64,000 nt of DNA, taken from assembly GCF_047948215.1 (NCBI RefSeq), contig NC_134463.1, forward strand, positions 99,042,657 to 99,106,656, written 5' to 3'. The position numbers and the translations under genes were made by a program. Shown piece after piece: positions 9,656 to 20,160 of this stretch. How positions within the stretch are numbered: position 1 is the first letter of the stretch; the number at the start of each line of letters is the position of its first letter. This DNA comes from Lycorma delicatula. Lineage: Eukaryota; Arthropoda; Insecta; Hemiptera; Fulgoridae. A model generated the notes under the pieces. That model worked only from the letters and a program-made list of their open reading frames with translations. It did no database searches and had not been told where the DNA came from.

Positions 9656-12600
9656 GCATCATTTGAAATTTTTTCCCTATATTCCGTATTCAGATAGTAA
9701 CTTATAAATAATAGTTTTACCAAAAGCTCTGACGTTTTGTGGGTTGAACTTTCTATTTATTTATTTTCTTAAATAAATACTGAGAGTTCATTAAAACAAA
9801 GATTACATTTTAACAAAGGAACTGGTTTAATATTGTCCCTTAATAGGGCCCGACCCACCAGTAAATATATCTTTATTGAAGTGACTTTATTATTTATTAT
9901 TTAATATTATTATTTATTATTTATTATATATTATTTATTTATTATTATTTAATTATTTATTATTTATTGAAGTAACTTTATTGAAGTTATTAAAGTAATA
10001 AAATATAATTACTTTAAGTTGCCTGGTTAAAAGTTCATGTGCTAATTTCATTAAAACAAATTTGGCCGTTAATATTTAGAAAAATACACAAAAAAATGTA
10101 TGGCCAAAAATGATGACAATAGGTTTAAATTGAATTAGTTAGCCTTACGAGATTTTCCTTTGGTTTTGTATGAGAAATACAACACATCTTTAGCAATTAC
10201 AGAAAAGAAATGTAACTAAATATATGTAGCACTTCATTACAAATAAAAAAAATCGTAATTGTCTACCCATGAGAGATGGAAAACAGTTGTTCATATAAGT
10301 TTTTGATATTTACAAGCAGAAAGAAAAAATGTTTTGAAAAAGTAAAAGTAAATTCATATTATCGTTTAAATTTTACTGTCAGAAACCCATGCATCTAGTT
10401 GTAACAGAACATTGTTTAATCGATGTCTTAAAATATCAATAACAAAATGACACTACGATAACGCTGTAAAATAAGATATATTCTTGATTTATAACGAATA
10501 TTTTAATATTTTGGGATTTTTTTTTTTAATTTACTTCTAAATTTTTCTTAACGAAATTAAAAAAGGAAATTTTTTAATGAATACTATAACTGAAAAAACT
10601 CTTCTCATTGGAAACAAACTCTTTGCTCTAAATACAAAATTAAAGTAAAACGATTTCATATCACGTTAAACTCATTACGAAAAAATTAGGTTTCTGTTTT
10701 AACTATTTTATTTTTTTTTAATTCGCGTAAATTTTAGATTAAATAAAATTTATTTTATTTTGAAATACCATTTTCAAGTAAATTAATTCATACTTTACAG
10801 AAAATAATTTAGCCAGAGAAAGTAATATACAATAAATGACAAGGTTTACTGTTTAACGCCATCTTGACATAACCCTTATTGCTGAAACAGTAATGAAATT
10901 ATCGAATAAATTTACCCCTTAAATTTTCCTTGAAGTTCAGTAAATACAGAGCTAGGGAAGTACACACACACTCAGTAGTGTAGTTGTACAATAACAAAAT
11001 TTCAAATCTTTTTATTTGATAGGTAATTACTTCCACCTATTCATATCCAAATATCAATTAATACAAACAATTTATCGTTTAAGTTATAAATACGAATAGC
11101 CATAACCTAAATCCAAGTTAGATTAATAAGAACACTGTACAAATTCACACATTTACTAAAACATTTGGTTATAAGGAATAATTTTTGAACTGCTAAAAGG
11201 AAATGAATTTTGAGGATACCAGAATCAGTTGGTATTACGAATTAATATTACGAATGACATTTATTTGTTACATAACATTAAAATGATGCCTTGTTTTTAT
11301 TTAGCGTGTTATCAGAATTAAACGTAACACTGTCCAACAGAGAATCACCTCTGTTAAATAGTTTATAAATCTTTTTCGTTTTACAGTCCTGTAAAACGAA
11401 GATTTATAAATATTTAACATAATAAGACTAATAAAATAATAATTTTATCATATTTATAAAAAGATGAACAGACCGATGTTATTACGCTACAGTGAAACTA
11501 CATTATGAGATATAGGCAAATAAATTATGGTTATTATTATTATTATTGGCGCAATGAGAAAAGAGAATGTTTATTAATAATAGATAAATAAATATCATAA
11601 ACGAAATACAACCGATAACTCGTACAGCAATGTATAAAAACCCCAGCAGCTTTGACCAGGAAAAAGATAAAAATAAATTTTTTATTGCTAATCATTTACC
11701 AATGCAATAAAATTACTATATTTCATAAGTGTTAAGTCCTTGTGATTAAAAATATATATCCTACAATTAATAAATAAACCTTCAAATATTGCACGTAATA
11801 AAGAGCATCCTAACCCCGCTAACGACCAGTCAACATACCCTTTTCAAAAATATTTCGGAATCAAAGACCGGTGCACGACTTGAACTGTTTGTGTATCTTC
11901 GGTTATGCAGTAAGGGAATAGAAATGTACATGTAAATTTTCTGCTTTTATTAAATAACTAACAGATGATGTGATCCACTACATGTAACTCCAGAAAACCG
12001 TCAAATTCTGTTAAAAAATGCTATCGAACTTCGACGAATAATGTAATAATAAATGAGGTCTATTGCAATACATAAAAGATATTTAACTACGCGTTGTATA
12101 AAATTCATAATTTTATAAATTATTATATTATTGCACAACGATTTTTTTTAATGGATTAAAAAGATTCTTAAAAGGCTGCTTTTATAGAATCCACAAATTT
12201 TATAGAACCAATATCTGATATTAGTTATTTTTTGTATAGATTTTTCTCAACTACTAAAAACAATTTTTTTAAATTGTTACGAATGTACCGTTAAAATATA
12301 TGCCGTATATATACCGTATTTTATATATATATATATATATAAAAGTATGAGTTTCGTATTTAAAATAAATAAACGTATGAAGGACCAACTGTTATTCAGA
12401 CATATACAACAGAAAAATACAGATAAAATCAGATGGAGTGTTAATCAAAAACGACATACTTCACCAAAAATAATTCAAAATAATTTAATTATAACACTAA
12501 ACACAAAATTTGTATCTAACATGTTACACAACTTTTCTCACTTTAATTTGGATGCAAATTTCAAATATTCTATTGAAATTGTCTTACCGCGTAAAGGTTT

Positions 12601-12929
12601 TTGGTAAATCGTAAATTTGTAGAACTTTTTTTATAATAAATTCATTTTATTCAGTTACTGGTTACAATTAAGAATAGTTCTGTATTTTTACTTTTAAACA
12701 ATATGCATAAATGCTTAATAAAGAAAAAATAAATAAAAATATACACTTTAACATGAGAAGTAAACACGTATAAATATGCCTGCATGATGACATCAAACAG
12801 ACATCTGTTGTTAATTCAAATTATATTTTGAAATTCAAATTGTATTTTATATATATAAGTATAAATAAAATAAAATAGAAACAATTTTTAACATTTAATT
12901 TAACGTAAAGATAAACTATCAAGCCAATC
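9656..12929. other. AT-rich DNA without recognised genes
   Basis: Contains (TTTATTA)n-like low-complexity sequence at 9885-9970, (ATT)n near 11530-11545, a strong hairpin at 11353-11418 and an (AT)n run near 12322-12342. An 86-codon open frame at 12347-12607 shows no known domain. Confidence 0.55.
11353..11418. repeat. near-perfect hairpin, ~30-bp stem, 2-nt centre
   Basis: The left arm (11353-11386) ends TTTTCGTTTTACAG. The right arm (11389-11418) starts CTGTAAAACGAAG and mirrors the left arm except for an extra base and a TTT length difference. TC separates the arms. Confidence 0.8.
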
Positions 12930-13585
12930 AATTCTAACCCTGGAGAAGATCCCCTCCATCACCGCCCCGTTTCATAGCCCTAATGGGCTTTACCGGAGGT
13001 CATCTTCGAAACCTCAATTGTTGACATATTCCAGTCCGCCTCGACCAGGATGCCACCCATGGGAATGCCACGAATATTATTCCCATCAGTATACTACTAT
13101 TTAATGAACTCAAAACATAACACATCTCGTCGAAACTTAAGTAAGACTGAAAGGTCTGAACTAAACAAAGGAACTGAACCACCTACCCGTAGAAGCTAAA
13201 AGCGAGTTCATCACGCAACACGAAACATAAAAATATCACACCGAATAATAACAACAGAGTAACATTGATACAAAACAAAGGACAAAAACAACAAAAACAT
13301 AATTTATAAAACAAAAGATCAACAAAAACAGAATGTAAGTGAAATCCAAGCTGGGCTCTAGATCCCCTAAGCAATCCTTTCCTTTGCTAAGTACACTATA
13401 AAACTCTCCACTATCACCTATTCGGCCTGGCTCCTCTTACACGGAGATCCAACGCCGACCCGATTAGATCAAGCCGACAGATGATCTCCGTGCGCATTAA
13501 CTCGTACTTCGAGCACTCATAAAGAACATGGTAGGTGTCATCTATTAGTACACACTGAGGACACATCCCACGTTTACGAATTCAA
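12930..13585 (-). mobile_element. R1-like LINE 3' end with zinc motif
   Basis: The minus strand from about 13580 reads KRGMCPQCVLIDDTYHVLYE followed by CSKYELMRTEIICRLD. That is a C-x2-C-x7-H-x4-C motif, the zinc-binding motif found after the RT domain in many site-specific and R1/Jockey-type LINEs. It is thought to help hold template or target nucleic acid. Downstream come a degenerate tail and a UTR ending in GGTGGCATCC, a CCGGTAAAGCCC block and GGGTTAGAAT near 12930. The UTR parallels the element at 5010-5666. Everything upstream of the zinc motif is missing, so it is a strongly 5'-truncated copy. No poly(A) tail or clear target duplication was found. Confidence 0.75.
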
Positions 13586-13975
13586 AATTCAAAAAATATG
13601 AAAATTTATTTCGTTTTTAGATACTTATCTGAATAGTATTTACAAATCCAATCTACTGAACGTCTCGTTAAGTATAATCGGAAATGGTAAAAATTTTCAA
13701 TAATTTTTCAAAATGTTTTTACCCCTTCAAACTCGGATTTTAAAAAAACTTAGAAATTTATTTTTAAATGTTTACATAAAGATTACACATATGAAAACTC
13801 AAGTTGATATTTTTATTTGTTACAAAATCTTTAATTGTTAAATTAAAGAAAATAGTAAATGTCATTTTACTTCATTTTAACACTTATTGTAAGAAGAACG
13901 TGTGTACAAATTTTCATAAATTTATCTTCACTAGTTTTTGCTAGGCGTTGATTATGAATTACTGACCACATGTTG

Positions 13976-14019
<44 letters not shown>

Positions 14020-14579
14020 TTAATTATTAATTATTTACTTAATACATATAAATAAATACATATATATCTTTATTTTTATTTTAAAAATTTTGCTACTGTA
14101 GTGTATTTACTATTTTTTTATTAATTGTATTAAATAAATTTAGGTATTGATTAAATAAAAATCTATTCTCAAAATTATGCAATACTAATAAAAATCTTTG
14201 TTCTACAACCTAAAAACAGATACTTAAATTTAAAAAAAAAAAAAAACATATATATTATAGGTACTTAAAAAAAAATTTCAATCATTTATTTATTTATTCT
14301 AATCTTGTTTTCATTTTTTTAAGTACATGAAAAGTTTTTATTAAAATGTATCTTTATTATAATCAAGCGTTCAATAAATGAAACTTATAACGGTTTTAAA
14401 TAACATAATTAAAGGGGGATTCAGTTCGCGTTTTAATTTGAGATAATAGACTTAAAACGCATAAAACCACAGACATGAACTTTAAAATTTAGAGAAAAAA
14501 TTTAATAAAGTAGAATGGAATAAATTATTTAAAATTTTAATTAAATATACGAAATAAACGTTATTTACACTGTGTGTAA
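13586..14579. other. AT-rich DNA with (AT)n
   Basis: An uninterrupted (AT)n run lies at 13979-14016. Nothing else is recognised. Confidence 0.6.
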
Positions 14580-15360
14580 GTTGCAAGTAAGATTTAGAAT
14601 AGAAAATAAAAAAGAAATGTTTGATTCAGTAAGGATTGAGGCAAAGATATTTTCTTTCATCTTATAAATAGAAAAAGCCATGAGGAATTAAATGAAAGTT
14701 TGAAGTGAAGTAACTCTACAAGGTGCAAAAATAAAGATTTTGTTTCGCTGATGACATTGTCCTTACGGTGGAAAAAAAAATGAATTAGAAAAAAATTGTG
14801 AATTGGGTTGATTCATTAGTAAAACAAAAATTCAATTTAAAAATAAATAGAACAAAAAAAAAATTAAATAAAATATAAAGGAGATTAATGAGAAAATAAA
14901 TTAATTAATTTATGGCATAGTATTAAATCAGAAATTTTAAAATATTTGGAAAGGGATTACAAAAAATGAATATTATACCGATGTAACGTATGTATGAAGG
15001 TATATTAGCGTAATGTCAGCGAAATACGTACAAAAAGAAATAGAATAAGATGAACTATAACGACAGGATATTGAAAATTAGGAGTTCGGAAAAATTAGAA
15101 ATAAAATACCGTAAAATGACTAGAGGGGGAAAACTTAGGCAGAATTTCAGTTATCAGGTTGTTGTCCGATGTATTAGTTTATTAGATAAAAGAGAATTTT
15201 ATGGAGGTTACTGATTGTAGAGGAAGATCGAGTTTGTAATATACCAAAAGATAACTGAGAACTTATAAACGTGTAATCTTTAAGGAAAATTAGCAAAGAA
15301 CAAAAAACTAAGACAAAAAACATACCGGTCAATTGACAGATAAGTGATCAGAGAATGGAG
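14580..15360 (+). pseudogene. degenerate LINE RT fragment, lineage L2 type
   Basis: Around 14700-14870 the plus strand reads EVTLQGAKIKILF, then (A)DDIVLTVEKKNELE and KQKFNLKINRTKKK. This is the RT catalytic box (F/C-ADD-I) followed by the alpha-helix and the NxKKTK strand seen in the better copy at 25350-26503. Many stops and frameshifts follow. Scattered C-terminal similarity, such as VVVRCISLLDKREF, continues to about 15340. It is an old, heavily decayed copy, and its exact ends cannot be set. Confidence 0.6.
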
Positions 15361-15384
15361 GAAGAAATTACAAGAATTTGCCCG

Positions 15385-15742
15385 TAATAATTACATAAGA
15401 CTTGGCTACAAAAACAATGTTATACTATTGACTGCTTAGTATTCGCAGACGACCTAGCCACCATCTCTGACTGGTTGAAACGATTGCCCGGAAATTAATA
15501 TTCTCAAAGAACAAACTGAAAAAGCAGGACTGGAAATCTCTTTTGAAAAGGCGGAATATATGACCGATTTAAAGCCAACCCAAAAAATAAATTTGAGAAG
15601 TAATACGGAAAAATAAAAAAATTGTTAAACTCAAATACTTCGATGAGTAATTGAAAATAATGTTTCAGAAAAATAAGCGGTATATCTAAGAATCAAGAAT
15701 AGACTACCAGCTCACAAAACATCTGTAAAACAAATGTTGTAC
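15385..15742 (+). pseudogene. LINE RT lineage L1, left half of an interrupted copy
   Basis: The plus strand reads IDCLVFADDLATISD, the RT catalytic box with FADD. After shifts come EQTEKAGLEISFEKAEYM, YGKIKKIVKLKYF and a short stretch ending HKTSVKQMLYT at about 15741. The same order FEK-x-E-M, YGKI..V.KFKYLGE is seen at 35.45-35.6 kb and near 61.5 kb. The next expected residues appear only after 18195. The gap is filled by a different LINE, so this copy is the older host. Confidence 0.75.
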
Positions 15743-16026
15743 ACAGGCGTTTGACACGGCCTGGCGACGTGGTATTCTACATACCCTCAAAGAATGGGGA
15801 GTCAAGGGCAATATGTTTGCTTTTATTAGGGATTTCTTAAATGACCGAACTTTCCGTGTAAGTACTGGATACTCGCTCTCAGACGCGTCATCTTGGAGAA
15901 TGGTAGAGTACCTCAAGGAAGTGTATTAAGTGCCACCTTATTTTCTATAGCAATCAAAATTATTATTTAATGTGTGCAGATACCTGTTGTTTCATGTTCT
16001 TTACTCGGTGATTTTGCTATTTTTGC

Positions 16027-16064
<38 letters not shown>

Positions 16065-16850
16065 CAAAATCACTTATGTGTTTGGTCTATATATATATAT
16101 ATTTATTTATTTATTGCATCCCATTCAACAGCCACAGCAGAGAGACTACTATAGACACTATATTTCTCCTTGAAGCTTGGCCTAAAGTTAGCGGCTTCAC
16201 CTTTTCACCTGAGAAAACAAAATGTGTAGTCTTTTGTCGCCTGCGGGACCCCTTTATTCTGCAAGTCTTTCTCAGCGGAGAGCTAATCGCTATCTCTCTT
16301 GATATCAGATTTTTAAGTTTTATTTTTTGATAGCCACCTTATATGGGTCAAACACATCATAGAATTAAAAACGAATTGTTCAAAATTCTTAGATACGCTG
16401 CGAGTCCTTAGGAATATCAATTGGGATGCTGATCGGAAATATATGTTGCGTTTTTACTATTTCTTAGTTGTTCCCCTTTGGCTCATGGTATTCTTCAGCG
16501 CGTTATACCGTGCTTAAAATGCTGGATGCTGTACATCATGCTTTCCTTTGGCTTGCCACAGCTGCTTTTAGATCAAGCTCTGTCGTAAGCTTACTTGTTG
16601 ACTGCGGCGAGGCATCACTGTCGGATAGACGGAACCAGATTTTAGCATCTTATTTTGCCCGTCTTAAGGAGCAGTCAAATCACCCGGATTTTGATTCAGT
16701 CCTTGGGAATCCTAATTTAGGAAGATTTGAGGACCATCCACGTTTTAATGCACCTCTAGGTGTTCGTACCCGGTGTCTACTGCACCTTATGAATGTTGAC
16801 ACGCCTTCTATTTTTCCAACGTATCCGTGTTCATATCCTCTGTGAAGAAT
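15743..16850 (+). pseudogene. RT domain of the nested I-like LINE
   Basis: Motifs in order are AFDTAWRRGILHTLKEWG (palm), FIRDFLNDRTFRVSTG (finger strand), a MVEYLKEVY/VPQGSVLS-type block split by a frameshift, GDFAIF at the position of the ADD box with the first Asp changed, FTFSPEKTKCVVF, IRFLSFIF, and a long C-terminal part in an open stretch at 16468-16845 (FHHAFLWL-like, LSDRRNQILASYFARLK, RTRCLLHLMNVDTP). An (AT)n palindrome has expanded just after the catalytic box. Multiple frameshifts and lost catalytic residues make it non-functional. Confidence 0.8.
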
Positions 16851-16901
16851 CAACCTTATAAATTTTAAGTTTCACCTTCCAATATACAATAAAGAATCAA
16901 C

Positions 16902-16928
16902 ACCACCTATTGTCTTACAATAGGTGGT
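16902..16928. repeat. 11-bp perfect stem-loop between RT and RNase H
   Basis: ACCACCTATTG, loop TCTTA, CAATAGGTGGT. It lies inside the nested LINE, between the RT and RNase H coding parts. Confidence 0.85.
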
Positions 16929-16964
16929 TTTGATAAAACGGTTCGCTATATTTTTCTCCAAGAC

Positions 16965-17360
16965 AAACCCAGACGAAGAAGTATACACAGATGGAAACAG
17001 AACGATAGTTGGTTGCGCATTTGTTGTCAATGGTAGAACTTATGTGTTTGGTATACTTGGTATTATGAGTGCGTTTATTGCTGACTACACGCTATAAATC
17101 TCTGAAAATCATTAATCCTAAGGACTCTAAATATCATTATTCCTAACCACCGAAATATCCTTATTTGCAGTGACTCATGTAATGCTCTCCAAACCTTAGA
17201 AAAGTTTTATTCTAGACATCCTACCGTCATCGAAATCTACAACGCAGTCGCTGAGTTGAACCATCGCAACACACAAGTGAGTTTCTGCTGGGTCCCTTGC
17301 CACGTGGGGATTCCGGGAATGAACGTGCAGATTCCGCTGCTAAAGGTGTAGTGAACGTTT
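16965..17360 (+). pseudogene. RNase H domain of the nested I-like LINE
   Basis: Type I RNase H signatures are present in order, across frameshifts. VYTDGNRT (first catalytic Asp) is followed by GCAFVVNGRTYVFG, the ICSDSCNALQTLEKFYSRHP block (Asp of the S/CDSxxA motif) and FCWVPCHVGIPG with NERADSAAK. The last part is the WxPxHxGxxGNExAD motif with the final catalytic residues. In LINEs this domain removes the RNA strand of the cDNA hybrid. The presence of all blocks fixes the I-like class better than the RT does. The domain is broken by at least three frameshifts. Confidence 0.85.
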
Positions 17361-17479
17361 AGTCAACTCTCTTTCACTACTCGTGTTACTACATCCGACT
17401 TTATTAATTGTATAAGACTCACACTTCGCGCAGTGTGGCAAGGTGACTGGATTGCCAAACTAGATAACAAACTTCGACA

Positions 17480-17790
17480 TATCATGTGTTGCCGTGGGAT
17501 TCCTCCCGCAGGAATATTCGCCGAGAGGAAGTAGTCCTCTGCCGATTTCAGATAGGACATACGAGAGCTACTCACGAGTACCTGATGTCAGCAGAAAATG
17601 CACCACTATGCGTACGATCCAACTGCCGCTTAACTGTACGCCACATCCTTTTAGATTGCTTGTGTTATGCGGCCTTGGTCGCATAACAGGAACCCAGGAA
17701 TTTTCGTCAAATCCTGGGCAATGATAACGAAGTTTTGGACCAGATGTTTTTGTTTCTGAGAAGTCTTAGTGTTTTACATACTTTTTAACA
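17480..17790 (+). pseudogene. C-terminal IGHTR region of the nested LINE
   Basis: A 66-codon open stretch contains REEVVLCRFQIGHTRATHEY, then APLCVRSNC and LTVRHILLDC. The LxIGHTRxTHxYL...C..C...L...H.L..C order is the conserved tail that follows RNase H in many I-like and Jockey-like LINEs. It continues after a shift as LGNDNEVLDQMFLFLRSLSV up to a stop near 17788. The AT-rich remainder to about 18195 is the 3' UTR, with a GAGAGG-type hairpin near 17861-17894. Confidence 0.8.
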
Positions 17791-18195
17791 GTGTTGTTAT
17801 TTTTTTTTACTATTGTGAATTTCTGTGGTTCTGTGGTTTTTTAATATTGTGGTTTCTGTTATCCGAGAAGGAGAGGTTTTTCACTCCTCTCGAAGTAAAA
17901 AAAAAATATTTACTTTATTCTTATTTTATTTTTAAATAAGTATAGTTGTTCTTTTTTAAATATTATTTATTTTTAAGTCTTTTATCTGTAGTAATTGTTA
18001 CAATTAATTTTTTAGTATGTTAGCTGTGACAATAGTTGTATTTTTTGTGTTTAGTATTTTAGTTTTGATTTTAATTTTGATTTTAAATTTTCATTTTAAG
18101 TTTTAATTTTTGTTGTTGTTATTAGATTTTATTTCTATATTTTTGTTTCCCGGTCGATGATAACATAAAAATTTTTTTATGTTATGTTATTAAAT

Positions 18196-18470
18196 GTTTT
18201 TAATTCGACCTGAAGGCCTTTACGCAGCAGAATGTTTAACCCTTGGCCGATCTAAGTTAACTGAAAGTGTAAGAAAGAAATATACTGACGGAATAGTGGA
18301 ATTAATCAAAGAAAATGGACAGTATTGAAGACGACATAACAAACACTTGTATACAAACAATCAAAAGATTACAGACACTATCAAAAAATGAAAACTTACA
18401 TTCTATGGACATCTACAAAGAATTGACCCAAACAGACTCGCAAACAAACTTTTCGCACACCTCTGTAAAG

Positions 18471-18502
<32 letters not shown>

Positions 18503-18740
18503 AAAAGCTGGTTTCAAGAAACAAGGAAAGATTTAAACGAACTCTGAATAACTGATGGCAACATTAAACAACCATCACCTCTAAGGAATAAAATACAGAG
18601 TAGCAAGTTTTCAGAAGAAATTAGAGTATGGGACCGGAAGAACTTGAACTGAAGAAAGGAAAGAGAAACATAGGAAGATTATGATAGAAATATGCAAGAA
18701 CAAAAAACTTTCCGGATCTCAAGAGTTATACGACCACCGC
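18196..18740 (+). pseudogene. LINE RT lineage L1, right half of the interrupted copy
   Basis: The plus strand resumes with LIRPEGLYAAECLTLGRSKL, then KENGQY, a KLTFYGHLQRIDPNRLANKL stretch and SWFQETRKDLNEL. The KRRLTFYGHLxRxxxxRLxxxI and WFxEVxxDL blocks match the C-terminal region of the copies at 35.6-36.1 kb and 61.0-61.4 kb. Together with 15385-15742 this forms one older element split by the nested LINE. A run of 31 adenines (18471-18501) lies inside the coding remnant, between HLCKE and SWFQE. Stops and frameshifts are frequent. Confidence 0.8.
18471..18501. repeat. (A)31 tract inside a LINE coding remnant
   Basis: An uninterrupted run of 31 A within the L1-lineage copy. It is not at an element end, because recognisable coding similarity continues on both sides. 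Confidence 0.9.
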
Positions 18741-19934
18741 TATAAATATATAAAATAAAATAAAAATGTATAAAATAAAAATAATAAAAAGTAGAAACAT
18801 AAAAATATGTACGATAACAAATTAAACTAAACATAACCTACGCTCGTTTCACTCGCTAACCTTGACTAGCGAGCGAAGCGAGCGTAGGTTAAGTTTGGTT
18901 TGATTATATTTATACTTCTAGATTTATTTAGAGTCTTATAGCACATATTTTAATGTTTCGCAAATATTTTATATATTTGTCGTGGTGGTCGTACAACCCA
19001 TGAAACCCAACTTTTCAAAATACATTAATTGAATCTCGAGGTCCAAAATTCGAATCGAAAAATAAATAAGATAGTTGTTTTCAATTATTTATGATGGTGT
19101 ATTTTTCTCTCTTCTCTAAATTTTTATTAAATACAGGTACACTTTTCTTACTAATGATACGAGCGTGAGCTAAATCTTTTCTGCTTAAAAGTGTGAATAT
19201 ATATTTGTATACATTTTTTATTATACAAATTAAATCATGAAGATATATATTCACTTACATTTGTTACTTTTGTAACTTTACCGTCAGCCGTACGATGGTA
19301 GGAGTTAAGTTTGTTTTTCATAAAATTGGAACAATTCACGATTTTAATATATAAATACGTGTATTTATATGATTCCAGAACGCATGATATACGCTATTTC
19401 TTTTTTTATCTTCTAATACTACCAGATTCTTTTGTTGCACCAACCAAGGTTAATTTAAATGAATGAAAGATAATAAATATGTTACAATTTATACTTCGTA
19501 CAATTATATACATACTAGCGTACCCCGACGGGACTTCGCTCACAATATAGATTTAGCTTCACTCGCAATGCTTTTTTAATAGCAAACTTATTTTTTTATA
19601 AATAAAAGAATTAATTAATCGACAATATTATATTTAGATTTTCATTAAATCCTGATAAATCGGTAAATAAATTTTTTTTATGAAAAATACTGAAGGAATA
19701 TACGATAAACAAGGAATTGTTGCCCAATAAAGGAAAAAAAAGGAAGATAAGAAAATTGAACGATATTTGTTAAACCGATCCATTTTATGAATGGATTAAA
19801 ATAATTCAGTATAAAAGTCCAATAAAGATAAACAAAGAACTTATTACAATCCCAAATCTACCATTCCCATTGCGGCTTCGGTCATGCTCTATGGTTACTT
19901 GCGCTTCCCGTCACGATCAGAGAGTCCATGGTTC
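18741..19934. other. AT-rich spacer with hairpin
   Basis: Holds the hairpin at 18820-18904 and an imperfect GTGAATATATAT...ATATATATTCAC inverted repeat at 19192-19253. The stretch ACTAGCGTACCCCGACGGGACTTCGCTC near 19514-19541 resembles a widespread insect repeat start, but I cannot prove this here. Confidence 0.45.
18820..18904. repeat. long hairpin with GCGAGCGAAGCGAGC motif
   Basis: The core arms TAACCTACGCTCGTTTCACTCGCTA-type (18834-18858) and its complement (18867-18891) pair with two mismatches around an 8-base loop. Outer bases AAACTAAACA and the facing AAGTTTGGTTT extend the stem to roughly 39 bp. Confidence 0.8.
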
Positions 19935-20160
19935 GCTTTGCTCTCCCTTCTCGTTTTCTCCCGTTTCGCTTACCTTCTCCCGTTTCTCTTTCCGTTTCCT
20001 TTTTCCTCGTTTTCCTTTCCCCCTTCCTCTTTTATTTTTTCTCTTTTCCCTTTCCATTTAATTTTCCCCGTTTCTCCTTTTTTCTTATTTCCATTTTCCC
20101 CTTCTTCCCTTTTTACCCTTTTACCTTTTTCAATTTTTCCCTTTCTTTCTTCTTCCCCCC
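19935..20160. repeat. ~225-bp polypyrimidine tract
   Basis: The plus strand is almost entirely C and T, in irregular CCCTTT/CCGTTTC units. It creates long spurious open frames on both strands (Phe/Pro/Ser-rich or Lys/Glu/Gly-rich). It is flanked on the right by AAATCGGTCCAGTAGATTTTTG, similar to the ATCGAAATCGGTG(T/C)A.AAG(T)ACT(A) stretches at 22228 and 22385, so it may be part of a dispersed repeat. Confidence 0.85.

Larger units (their letters stand above)
15743..18195 (+). mobile_element. I-like LINE with RNase H domain, 5'-truncated, nested
   Basis: A non-LTR retrotransposon copy starts inside the RT palm (KAFDTAW-like) and runs through RT, RNase H, a C-terminal cysteine/histidine region and a 3' UTR. 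It lies inside an L1-lineage LINE in the same orientation. The order RT, RNase H, LxIGHTRxTHxYL is that of I-supergroup and related LINEs. The left boundary is sharp at about 15742. The right boundary is within 18185-18200, where the host reading LIRPEGLYAAECLTL resumes. No exact target-site duplication is visible, so a small target deletion or decay is likely. No long poly(A) tail is seen; the end is T-rich. Confidence 0.8.

Noticed and set aside
12347..12607. 86-codon open frame
   Set aside because: Lys/Asn/Ile-rich composition expected from AT-rich DNA; no motif, no supporting signals.
16072..17054. 15-bp match (ACTTATGTGTTTGGT) between the AT-palindrome flank and the RNase H region
   Set aside because: Several matches of this length are expected by chance in an AT-rich window of this size; not enough to claim a duplication.
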